From Rapana venosa (lineage: Eukaryota; Mollusca; Gastropoda; Neogastropoda; Muricidae), in NCBI GenBank assembly GCA_028751875.1, contig CM054155.1:6936646-7000645 (forward strand): a DNA stretch of 64,000 nt. Direction: 5' to 3'. The notes under the pieces were generated by a model. That model saw only the letters and a program-made list of their open reading frames with translations. It was not told the DNA's origin and did not search any database. Shown here one piece after another: positions 1 through 8,749 of this stretch. A program made the translations under genes and the position numbers. Position 1 is the first letter of the stretch. The number at the start of each line of letters is the position of its first letter.

Positions 1-200
1 ACTCAATTGATTGCCTCTGTCTATGGTTGTGTGGACTTAAACTTATCTCAAAATGGGCTCTGGATACTGTTTTGTCAGATGGGCACTAAACTACTTCACT
101 TGGCTTCCTGAGGTAAAATTTGTAATGACTGTCAAAGGCAACACACAGAGTACAAAAAGCACAAAGACACAGATGTAAGGCAGACACCAACTGACCAAGA

Positions 201-510
201 GGCCTTGTGAAGGATTTAAGAATTGACACCAGGGCAAGACTAAGTCTGACGCTCAGTGTCACTGTCACTGTGTCAGACAAAGCAACAGCAACCTGCACCC
301 ATTTGATTCCATGGCATCAGTTCACAGCACATGCTGACATAGTAAACACTCTAACCAATGAAAATTAAGAGACCTTGTGATAGATTAAGAATTGACGCCA
401 GGGAAAGACTAAGTCTGATGTCCTGATGCTCAGTGTCAGACAAAGCAGGATTCCCTGGCATCAGTTCAAAGCACATGCTGACATGGTAAACACTCTAACC
501 AATGAAAATT
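201..510. repeat. Imperfect tandem duplication, about 140-170 bp unit
   Basis: Two adjacent diverged copies, about 201-366 and 367-510, share the phrases 'aagaattgac', 'agactaagtctga' and 'acatgctgacat', and both end in 'aacactctaaccaatgaaaatt'-like sequence. They differ by small indels: the first copy has an extra GTCACT run. No coding signal is visible. The duplication lies 3' of the importin-alpha first exon, so it is probably inside intron 1 of that minus-strand gene. Confidence 0.7.
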
Positions 511-894
511 GATGTTCCAATCCCAAAACTGTGTAATGTACTGAAAAATTAATGAAGTGGATGACATTGACACTGTCGTGACAGTAACACTGACAGTGTT
601 CTCTATTCTACTTCTAAGCCAGCAACTGAGCAAGACGTCATTTTGATGATTCACACTCAGCAATACCGTGAATACGCCACCCAGTTTCTACGATTTATCA
701 CCGATATAAGAACTCTTATTTCTCTTACTGTACTTGAGATAAACCAAATCACAATTACGTCAAGATTCATGTAAAGCACTGACCCCAGCCTTTATTGTAA
801 AATCAAAATGAGTCCACATGTTTCGACGCAAAAATCGAACATCCCCTTCATATCCTAAGTTTGAACGGGAAAATTTCATGTTTTAAGTACATAC

Positions 895-960
895 CTCAGC
901 ATCTTTTCCTTTGTTCTTGAATAAATGGTTTCTCGACTTCGCCAGCGGATCTGTCGACAT
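895..960 (-). CDS. Importin subunit alpha (KPNA2-like), first coding exon, partial gene
   Basis: Read on the minus strand, an ATG opens 22 codons beginning MSTDPLAKSRN and ending FKNKGKDAE, followed directly by a GTATGT splice donor after a GAG codon. The family context is the extreme N-terminus of importin-alpha proteins: the start of the importin-beta-binding (IBB) domain, where a phenylalanine-lysine-asparagine-lysine-glycine block precedes the arginine cluster. Importin alpha links proteins bearing a nuclear localisation signal to importin beta for nuclear entry. The arginine-rich remainder of the IBB and the ARM repeats must lie beyond the left edge; I found no second exon in 1-894. The start was chosen because it is the only ATG giving the IBB match, and a polypyrimidine-CAG just upstream (minus strand) could be a 5' UTR acceptor. 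The main risk is that only 22 residues support the call. Confidence 0.68.
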
Positions 961-1110
961 GTTGGCAATTTGTCTGGAAAAGTCGAATTACGTATTTTCT
1001 TAGACACTTAATGCGGTTTCACCTCAGTCAATATGCCGGACATTTACTGTTCGCGAATCTCTGCCAAGAAAGAAACACACCGTGTGATTGGTTCACTTAT
1101 CTGCATTACA
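961..1110 (-). promoter_or_regulatory. Probable 5' UTR and promoter-proximal region of the importin-alpha gene
   Basis: This is the sequence directly upstream of the minus-strand importin-alpha ATG. Read on the minus strand it contains a CCAAT box (GAACCAATCACA near 1085-1096) and, closer to the ATG, a TTTTCCAG|AC junction that could be a 5' UTR splice acceptor. No TATA box is evident. The transcription start is not defined by sequence; this is inference from position and one motif. Confidence 0.3.
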
Positions 1111-2133
1111 AAATCATGTAAACTAGTTTTAGTTATAGCTCAAAGCTTTAACTCATCATAAAGCATTACAAAGATTAATAAAACATCCAACTGAATTCGT
1201 GTTTAGTTATTTAATCGTTTTTATAAGCTATATTTGAATAAATAAAGCAATACATCCAGAGAATGTCCTACTTTAATTAGCCAATCATTGAAAGCCTTGC
1301 TTTTGTGCAGAACTATTTAGACAGAATTCGGATAATTGTTTTCGAAAATGGTTTATCACTTTCTGACTTCTGTAATACAATTCGTATGTAATTATTGATT
1401 GTTTTTCAATTTTTTGAGAGATTTATTAAGGTCAAAGCAAAGTAATAGGGCTACTGAACAATTTTCAAGATTGTATTCTAGCTCTGTTTAACCAGAACTG
1501 GACACGCATGCGTGCTGCAGCCAAGTGCAAGACTAAAATCAGCGTCTACACTTGCTACCTATGAATGGCAAAATCACTTTGCCACAATGCTAAAGATTCG
1601 CGTCAATGCTACTGCATCGCATGCTCATGGAATGTAAGTAATGCTTATGACAACCATAGCTTTGACCTCCTTTACCATACTCGTCCTGAAAAGATGGAGA
1701 TAGATTCAACCATCATCCCTCATCAAAGAAAGAAAAGGGGGGGGGGGGGGGGGGGGGGGGGGGACGAAAGGAAAAGCTGCAGAGCTACTTATCTACAACA
1801 CAATCATCTACTCACAAAACCAAGGTCATACCTCCCTGGGGATGCCGGGGGCTCTTTCAGTCTAAATAGCATCTCCATCTTCTTGAAATTATGTGCTGCA
1901 AATTTCCACTTTTCTTTTTCTCTCTTTGTTTTTGTCTTTCTCTTTATTTTTTCTATCACCTCTCTTGCTTATTTTCTGCCTTTCCCAGTCTACCATCCTG
2001 CCTTTGTTCAAACAAAGCTTTCAGGAAATTATTCTGTTTTCATTTTCTGACATTTTCCCCTTTTAAAAAAAATCGGTTTTTGTTCTGGCGACCATGTAAT
2101 CTTAAAAAAAATAAATAAATAATAATAATAATG

Positions 2134-2184
<51 letters not shown>

Positions 2185-2185
2185 A
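1111..2185. other. Gene-poor AT-rich stretch with a 26-G homopolymer
   Basis: Apart from a G run at about 1738-1763 and a T/C-rich tract at about 1905-1960, I see no gene, tRNA or recognisable repeat. The open frame crossing the G run has no family resemblance and its glycine run is just translated poly-G, so it is not called as a gene. Confidence 0.6.
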
Positions 2186-2290
2186 AATAAATAATGATGA
2201 TGATGTATGGAATTTATATAGCACTAAATCTTGAAAAGGAATAAATCAAAGCGCTTACATTCAAATCATTTACACTTATACAATCATTTA
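2104..2290 (-). mobile_element. LINE 3' tail, (ATT)n-type, minus strand
   Basis: An (AAT)n run is followed by 'tatggaatttatatagcac' and 'caaagcgctt'. This is the reverse complement of the 3' end seen downstream of the L2/CR1-like reverse transcriptase fragment at 26935-27725, which ends 'tgctatacacattccattt' and (ATT)n. It is therefore the tail of the same kind of element, inserted in minus orientation; the matching coding remnant lies at 2790-3215. Confidence 0.65.
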
Positions 2291-2324
2291 TGAATTTAAA
2301 ATTTTTTACATGATGTAGCGCCTG

Positions 2325-2688
2325 GGCTTTATCACAGTTCTTGATTAAACCATTGACGCTGGGGGCAACAGCAAAGTGAGAGGCTGTATGACCAGTGGCT
2401 TTCCCACTCATGGAATTCCACTTTACAGCTTAGTCTTTAGTGATCGACTATGACTCTCTGACTAGGAGGCTTGACTCGCACAGTCCTTATGTGCTGCAGC
2501 CCTGGGGGCTGGTTGGCCTTTGGAGAGCATCTCCAACGCTGACTGTCCTTATGCCCACTTGGCCGAGAGAGTGGGGATGTGCTGTGGGCAAGGCATCTCC
2601 ACTATAATCAAATTTCTGCCCAGTTTCCAAAACAGCAGCTGCCTCCTCTGCTATTTTGGAGATCATCGTCGGACACGACGGACAAACA

Positions 2689-2690
<2 letters not shown>
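2325..2690. repeat. Dispersed repeat family D, copy 1
   Basis: About 360 bp including 'gatcgactatgactctctga', 'ggccgagagagtggg' and 'catcgtcggacacgacgga'. The same sequence recurs in inverse orientation at 44985-45250, so it is a dispersed repeat. It splits a minus-strand LINE fragment (tail at 2104-2290, coding part at 2790-3215), so it is probably a later insertion. No tRNA boxes or terminal repeats are obvious. Confidence 0.65.
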
Positions 2691-2741
<51 letters not shown>

Positions 2742-2775
2742 CACACGCGCGCACGCAAGCACGCACGCACACGCG
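2691..2775. repeat. (TA)n followed by (CA/CG)n microsatellite
   Basis: About 24 TA dinucleotides at 2692-2739 run into an alternating CA/CG purine-pyrimidine tract to about 2775. It directly abuts repeat D, as is common where mobile elements end in simple repeats. Confidence 0.9.
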
Positions 2776-2789
2776 CACAGCATGCCTAT

Positions 2790-3215
2790 GCCTGGTGAAG
2801 GAGATGGGGGTGGCCGCTGAAGAGTATGGATAGATAATGAGAGGGAAGATCTAAGGACGGAAATAACATGTTTTGAGGATGGATTTGAAAATATCGAATG
2901 TAGGCTTTTGGCGAAGGGACAGGGGGAGGTTATTTCAGATGGATGGACCACAGACAGAGAAAGAGCAACGGCCAACAGTAGTTTGCTTGAATCTCAATGT
3001 TTAGAAGCACAGAGTATCCGCAGCTGAACGAAGGGAACGGGATGGTGTGTACAGGTGAAGTCGGCCGCAGAGATAAGAGGGTGCAGATTAAAATTTTGTG
3101 GAGACATTTGAAACAAAGGGTACAAATCTTGCATTTCACTCTTTGTGAGACAGGGATGGGCACATGATGTCCATACTGCAGTGTTAATTTGTCCATTTGA
3201 CATTTGTATAATTTT
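2790..3215 (-). mobile_element. L2/CR1-like LINE reverse transcriptase C-terminus, degenerate
   Basis: On the minus strand the sequence encodes, across frames, a degenerate counterpart of the RT tail at 26935-27440. Recognisable pieces are PVSQRVKCKICTLCFKCLHK (the LHWLPV..R..YKI..L.yK.lH block of the family), then a CGPSIWNNLPLSLR-like block and a final FKS.LKT motif. In L2/CR1-type non-LTR retrotransposons these residues close the single pol protein, downstream of the thumb. The copy is 5'-truncated and frameshifted, with its 3' tail separated by repeat D. Confidence 0.65.
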
Positions 3216-3399
3216 GTTCATTAAAAATTGTTTTTGGTATCTTTTTCTACGATTGTTTTGTAATCTAAGAATGATGAATTAAACGGAATGGCTGGTGTCT
3301 TCAGTACAGCCTGGTTTATTGGCCAGAAAGAAATGACGTAGGTAGCACTATTGGGTCATTTATTGTTGTCTTTTGTGTTGGGTTGCTGTTGGGTTTTTC

Positions 3400-3600
3400 C
3401 CCCCATGTGGATGGTGTTAAATACTTGAAGGTATTAGGAGATGTTGGTTTTGAACTTGAAGTGAAAATTACTAAAGCCACTGAAACTGAATGAGGTAACA
3501 GCCCTAATATGGCTTTTTTATGATCAGTAGGGCTATAAAACAATTTGGACTGGAATCGAACCAGGGTCATCACAACAACAGCAACAACAACAACAAAAGT
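3400..3600 (-). mobile_element. Possible SINE remnant with B-box-like sequence
   Basis: On the minus strand, GGTTCGATTCCAG at about 3545-3558 is a perfect Pol III B-box consensus followed by a unique 150-bp body. The A-box side is replaced by a (GTT)n run at about 3567-3598, so the head is incomplete. It could equally be a chance match; no second copy is present in the window. Confidence 0.3.
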
Positions 3601-3726
3601 AAACACACCCATAAGTCAGACACACAGCCAAAACTTCAGCCGGTTTTATCCAACAAACCATCAACATCGCCCATGCCTATATATTATAACCCTTTGTGCA
3701 GTCCTCAATATTGAAGTATTCAACCA

Positions 3727-4222
3727 TCCCTCCTCCATGATTACCTGTCAATACCATACCCTCCTCATGATTACCTGTCAATCCATACCCCTCCATGATT
3801 ACCTGTCAACCATACCTCCTCCATGAATTACTGTCAACCATACCCTCCCCATGATTAACCTGTCAACCATACCCTCTCCAGTTACCTGTCAACCAACATC
3901 CTCAGATTACTGTCAACCATACCTCCTCCATGATTACCTGTCAACCATACCTCCTCCATGATTACCTGTCAACCATACCCTCCTCCATGATTACCTGTCA
4001 ACCATACCCTCCTCCATGATTACCTGTCAACCATACCATCCTCCATGATACCCTAACCATACCTCCTCCATGATTACCTGTCAACCATACCATCCTCCAT
4101 GATTACCTGTCAACCATACCTCCTCCATGATTACCTGTCAACCATACCATCCTCCATGATTACCTGTCAACCATACCCTCCTCCATGATTACCTGTCAAC
4201 CATACCATCCTCCATGATTACC
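3727..4222. repeat. 28-bp minisatellite
   Basis: A tandem array of about 18 units with consensus CTCCTCCATGATTACCTGTC followed by AACCATAC (28 bp). The early units are shorter or contain deletions, and units from about 3940 onward are nearly perfect. A recurring variant has ACCATACCATCCTCC, giving higher-order alternation at the right end. Confidence 0.92.
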
Positions 4223-4329
4223 TTCTTCTTCCTCCAACGCTCAGACAGCAACTCCTGAGGCCCTGAAGATGGTAGTCTAAACAAGTATATTTTCCTTCGG
4301 TAGAAAAGCCATTTAACATCTTTGCTATG

Positions 4330-4920
4330 ACACTGTTCATTTAGTCACCTGCTCATCTCATCTCATCTGCTCCCATAACGACCTCTGGGGTCGTAGGGGC
4401 ACTGCAGTGACGAACGTTGCACCAGCTGGCTCCATTTGAGGGGGTTGTGTGCAAGTGCCTGGGTTGTGGAGAAGCTCTTCCCTGTCCATTCAGTGATGTT
4501 GTCTGCCCATTTCTTCCTCTGTCTGCCTCGCCTTCTCTTCCCCTGCACTGTTCCCTGCAGTATGGTTTTGGACAGCCCATCTGATCTAGTCACATGTTCG
4601 TACCATCTGAGCTTCCTTTTCTTGGCTGTGGTCAGCAGGTTTTCGTAGTGCTTTACTTGTTGGGTGATGGTTTGTAGGACTTGACTGTGATCTTGGTAGT
4701 GATTGGCTGGGCATTGCTTGTCATGAGTTTTGTCTTCTCGGCACTGATCTCCATGCCATATCTGGAGGATGTTTTGTCCAGGTGGTACACTAGGTTGGCT
4801 AGTTCCTGTTCATTTCCTGCAAGTCCGTCGATGTCATCAGCAAACCTGAGGCTAGTCACCTGCTGTGTGTGATAATTTGTAAAGAAACGTAGAGGAATAT
4901 GTTCTAACGGTAAACCCAAT
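4330..4920 (-). mobile_element. Non-LTR retrotransposon (RTE/craniofacial-type) RT fragment
   Basis: Minus strand. At 4870-4660 a frame reads SLRFADDIDGLAGNEQELAN and YGMEISAEKTKLM. This is RT motif C (F/YADD, catalytic aspartates present) and the following D/E motif with the diagnostic GLEINxxKTK-like lysine. Downstream at 4593-4360 a second frame has GKRRRGRQRKKWADNITEWTG, the basic C-terminal block typical of this RT class. The two are in order but separated by stops and frameshifts. The element is 5'-truncated at a (GTT)n run at about 4921-4978. Confidence 0.8.
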
Positions 4921-5279
4921 TTGTTGTTGTTGTTTTTTGTTTTGTTTGTTTGTTGTTGTTGTTGTTGTTGTTGTTGTTTTGGGGGTTGATATTAAGCCGC
5001 ATAACCTTGTATTAAGGAAATGCAGGCCTACTTATGTTTACGGCATTTCCGGGAGATGGTGAATTCTTTTTTTTTACACTGGTTTCATAAAAAGCTTTTT
5101 TATTTTTTTAATCAGCATCAATCCAACTTTCCAAATGACTACAAAAAATACCCCCAAAATATAGAAGTTAGGTTTCCAGCAATCACGAACAATATTTTTA
5201 GCAGATTATTCTGATGATGAAATTCACCAGAAACTAGTACCATACTTAATGGTGATAAAACTTGGTTGACACATGTAAG

Positions 5280-5303
5280 AGAAGGGTGAATGTGTGCGTG
5301 TGT

Positions 5304-5371
<68 letters not shown>

Positions 5372-5372
5372 C
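5280..5372. repeat. (GT)n(GA)n microsatellite
   Basis: A GT tract at about 5290-5334 passes directly into a GA tract at 5335-5371. Flanking DNA (4980-5280 and 5372-5820) is AT-rich; I see no gene or recognisable element in it. Confidence 0.9.
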
Positions 5373-5824
5373 GCTTTGACGCTTTGACCAATTTATTGTC
5401 ATTGCCCAAAGTGGCCTATTGACAAGGGGGTTATACACGACTTTCTTTTGTAAATACAAATAAATACAAGAAAAATCACATGATGCATTTAACGTAATGA
5501 AAACCAAAAAACCAAAAATGAGCTCTTATGAACGGATACGACTTTAAGCTCTGACGTAAACTCAGTTTCAAAATGAACACAAAGTAATAACAAGGATGAA
5601 CAATAGGAACCAATAAGCAATAACTAAAATAATGAAAAGAACATTCTAGAATGCTATATTAGACCATCCATTGACATTGTATGTGAAATTTTCAAAAAAT
5701 ATTCTTGCTGGAGACTACAGCGTAATTATAAATGTTTCTTTATGTGTTTCACAAAATTCTGGAGTTTACATAATATAAATGTTACTTTAGTTTAGTCACA
5801 AATGTTAAGCTAATTGGAACTTAG

Positions 5825-6021
5825 CTATAACTGTCTTAATTTCAGTGCTTCAGCAATAAACTTTGCAACCGATTTGATCACAATATCATCATCGGACGAT
5901 AAGATAGAAAAAATATCTTGCCTTCGGAAAGCTTCTAGATTGAGAACACCACAGTTTTCACGTATGGAAACATATGATTGACAATGAAACAGGAAATGCA
6001 CTTCATCATCAAGAATATGAT

Positions 6022-6074
<53 letters not shown>

Positions 6075-6112
6075 GAGAGAGAGAGAGAGAGATTCAACCA
6101 CGCCTTGTCCAA
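5825..6112 (-). mobile_element. Jockey-like RT C-terminal zinc-motif fragment
   Basis: The minus-strand frame reads DDEVHFLFHCQSYVSIREN and ends SVAKFIAEALKLRQL. The H-x-x-x-C spacing and the final hydrophobic helix match the C-terminal CxxC...DExHFLxxCP region of jockey-like LINE pol proteins. The upstream part is overwritten by a GA microsatellite at 6019-6091. Only the last 60 or so codons survive. Confidence 0.65.
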
Positions 6113-6229
6113 GTTTGTCTCCTATAACTTTGTGTGTGTGTGTGTGTGTGTGTTTTCCAGTTATTTTGATAGTGAACTTCCAATTCAGCAAATGTGAACA
6201 ACTCTAGCCCTCACACACACACATACACA

Positions 6230-6265
<36 letters not shown>
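6019..6265. repeat. (GA)n, (GT)n and (CA)n microsatellite cluster
   Basis: GA tract 6019-6091, GT tract about 6131-6152 and CA tract about 6213-6265, separated by short unique segments. Frames through them encode only dipeptide repeats. Confidence 0.9.
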
Positions 6266-6439
6266 AGCTTCAAGATTTAATTCCTTTCACCCCTTTTAGG
6301 GCATGGAGGATTACAAACAAATTGAACAGAAGAATAAACCTAACAGCAATGCACCCAAAAATAATATCAATACTAACAGAACTGGTAAGCAAGAGTTCAT
6401 AGCAAAATGATATGCAAACAGCATTAAAGACTCAGGATT

Positions 6440-6950
6440 AAAAAAAAAAAAGTATACACATTTCTTTAAAAGACACAACCTACACTTATGAAAGACAAGT
6501 GAAATTTCAAGAAATACAGCAAATCCTATGAATTTTGAGAGTGACAGGATAACTTTTCGAGATTTGTATTTCATTAGCCTACAAAAACTATAACTGGACA
6601 TGGGTTGAACAAAATGTCGGGGAATAAAATATTGTCATAAATGTTTGAAGTGGGGACATTCCATGATAAAATGAAATTCATCCCCTAAAACAGACATATC
6701 GCATTAAAAAAAAATTCATTCTTCCCTTGGTATGTTATGGAAAGAGTTCAACCTTAATAGGAAGCTTGTGACAGCTACAACAAATTTCATAGGAGCATAA
6801 ACCTATACATTGGTAAACAAGTTATATATTTATCCATACCCAAATCGATCTTATAGTTTTTATAATAAAGGCATCTACTATTATTCCACATCTCAGTTCT
6901 CCATTCATTAACAAAATTTTCTATTAAGAAGGCTTTGATATGTGAACTTG
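6440..6950 (-). mobile_element. Jockey-like RT C-terminal fragment, degenerate
   Basis: Minus strand, across several frames: a SCHKLPI-like segment near 6760, then LGDEFHFIMECPHF near 6690-6640, then KVILSLSKFIGFA near 6550-6510. This order (short conserved helix, zinc-type DEFHF..xCP motif, C-terminal S.F helix) is that of the end of jockey-like pol proteins. It belongs to the same class as 5825-6112 and 7973-8593 but is a separate copy. Multiple frameshifts; dead. Confidence 0.6.
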
Positions 6951-7185
6951 TAGAATAAGTACTTGGTGACTCCCCCCCCCTTAATTTTTTTTATTTTTAG
7001 CCCTGCTCTAAACGCTTATCTGTTGCTTTTACACTGATGCAAGTAAAACTGATACACACATAAATACAAACAATCTACAATAAAACAAAAAACACGGACC
7101 CATGAGTGCGCAAACTCCTAATAATAATTTATTAGGAATAAACGCAAACTAGGCTAGGCACCAACTACAGGCCTAGGCCTACCAC

Positions 7186-7374
7186 TTGCTGTTTCCTATC
7201 TTGCACATGCGCACTAATCTAATCGTAACGAGCAACGCGGTGTGTTCGAGTGCGGCCATCGATACAATCACGACACCCAGGTTAGGCTTATCTCAACAAC
7301 TTATATTATATCTGTCAGCTATCTTTCTGTGTCAGACTCAGATCGAGTGGCTAGCCTGCTGGACTGTTTTCACT
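7186..7374 (+). promoter_or_regulatory. EBPL: Probable EBPL 5' UTR / promoter-proximal region
   Basis: Sequence upstream of the EBPL start, locally richer in CpG than its surroundings (7200-7270). The reading frame stays open from 7186 but the residues before the chosen methionine have no family resemblance, so this is treated as untranslated. No TATA box or defined start site is visible. Confidence 0.35.
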
Positions 7375-7539
7375 ATGGCAGAACTGCTTACGTTGACAAC
7401 TGTGGTGTCTCTTGCTGTGACCGCCGTGTATGCAGTCGGAAGCATAATTGGCGGGTTTCGTCTGGGGAGAAAGCTGCCCAGTGTGGAAAAGTGGATTCTG
7501 GCATGGCTGTTGTTCGATGCCTTGATTCATTTTACTTTG
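7375..7539 (+). CDS. EBPL: EBPL exon 1: emopamil-binding protein-like
   Basis: Fifty-five codons from ATG at 7375 to a phase-0 GTAATT donor at 7540. The protein starts MAELLTLTTVV, has a first membrane helix at about residues 5-27, a basic GFRLGRKLPS loop, and a second helix with WLLFDALIHFTL. The conserved histidine of the EXPERA domain lies in that last motif. EBP-family proteins are endoplasmic reticulum membrane proteins with a sterol Delta8-Delta7 isomerase fold; EBPL itself is reported to lack that activity. The start was chosen because it directly precedes the first family-like helix; upstream codons look non-coding. Exon 2 resumes exactly where the family sequence requires (HFTL then EGPFVYLSL). 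Confidence 0.88.
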
Positions 7540-7649
7540 GTAATTGATTTGTTTTTCCTTTATGAAGTCTGTGTAATGTCACGATGCCGTTTATAATCTT
7601 GCTTGCTCGTCTAAAGTTACGTAAATATTTGAGAAAGTTCTACACGTGC

Positions 7650-7651
7650 GT

Positions 7652-7687
<36 letters not shown>

Positions 7688-7712
7688 AGTGTGTGTGTGT
7701 GTGTCACTGTGT

Positions 7713-7743
<31 letters not shown>

Positions 7744-7749
7744 TGTGTG

Positions 7750-7785
<36 letters not shown>
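7650..7785. repeat. (CT)n(GT)n microsatellite in EBPL intron 1
   Basis: CT tract about 7650-7684 followed by an interrupted GT tract to 7784 with three CACTGTGT-type interruptions. A related GT tract with GTGACT/GTCACT interruptions lies at 8618-8708. Confidence 0.9.
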
Positions 7786-7786
<1 letters not shown>

Positions 7787-7972
7787 GTCAAACTGATCTT
7801 TCTTAAGGGTGAAGGAGAAAGTTTACACAACCTTTTCACCACCCTGTCCACACAAACTAGAAATTTACTTTAAAAACAAAGACAAAATTATAGGACCTTT
7901 TTTTAAAAAAAAATTTTAATTCAGTTTTTGCAGGCCATATGGCCCATAGGAACAACAGTTAATCATATACTT

Positions 7973-8593
7973 TCATGTAAGGTGAACATCCTTACTTCTG
8001 ATATCTAAACATTTAGTAAGAAATAATCCAACTTTAAACATCAAACTAGGTTTAGTGTTCATACAAAGAAGCTGCACTTTCAGATTCGATGGAAATCTGT
8101 AATAATACAAAGGAATACATTTTCTTCGCAATACAGCATATTTTGGGCATACAAGTAAAAAGTGACAAACATCTTCAATTTGTTGGCCATCACACTGAGA
8201 GCAGAATGGATCAGTAATCGGTTTGCCATAACGTGAAATTCCATTTAAAGGTAATCTGTTTGACCTCAGTAAACATATACCTCTACGGTATTCTAAAGAT
8301 TCTACTTCACATACATAATTTGCTCTACAAATAATCGGGTGATAATCTAAGTAGTCAGGGTATGCTGATAGAGAGTCATGCCTTTTTTGTTGGTACACAT
8401 CTTGTATTCGTATTTGGAATTCTTTCATGAAGGATGAGGAATTACCACAATTTTGCATTGTCCAAACATAACCAAATCCGTGGGTGCATAAAATCTTTCT
8501 AACATGTGTTACCCAATTTATTCTCCCTGCTTCATCCTGTCTACACAACATATTGTAGCATTGTCTGGGATATCTATGATCAGGCATATCCAA
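7973..8593 (-). mobile_element. Jockey-like LINE pol C-terminal ORF, 206 codons, in EBPL intron 1
   Basis: An open minus-strand frame of 206 codons. It contains LPLNGISRYGKPITDPFCSQC followed by CHFLLVCPKYAVLRRKCIP: a CxxC-x(n)-HxxxxC zinc-type motif typical of the C-terminal region of jockey-like LINE pol proteins. An N-terminal MDMPDHRYPRQCYNML segment matches the helix that precedes it in this family. No RT catalytic motifs are present, so this is a 5'-truncated insertion rather than a host gene, although the frame is uninterrupted. It is antisense to EBPL. Confidence 0.7.
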
Positions 8594-8617
8594 AATTTTT
8601 AGCCAATATTTGATTAC

Positions 8618-8712
8618 TCTGTGTGTGTGTGTGACTGTGAGTGTGTCATTGTGTCACTGTGAGTGTGTCAGTATGTGTGTGACAGTGTGTGTGTGTGTGT
8701 GTGACTGTGTGC
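8618..8712. repeat. Interrupted GT microsatellite in EBPL intron 1
   Basis: GT-rich tract with regularly spaced GTGACTGT, GTGTCATT and GTGACAGT interruptions, similar in composition to the intron tract at 7690-7784. Confidence 0.85.
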
Positions 8713-8749
8713 TGGAGTGCTTTTGCACACCAACTGACAAAGATTAGGG

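Noticed and set aside
1565..2050. 161-codon plus-strand frame containing a glycine run
   Set aside because: It depends on the exact length of a G homopolymer and on poly-T/C sequence; no domain or neighbour supports it.
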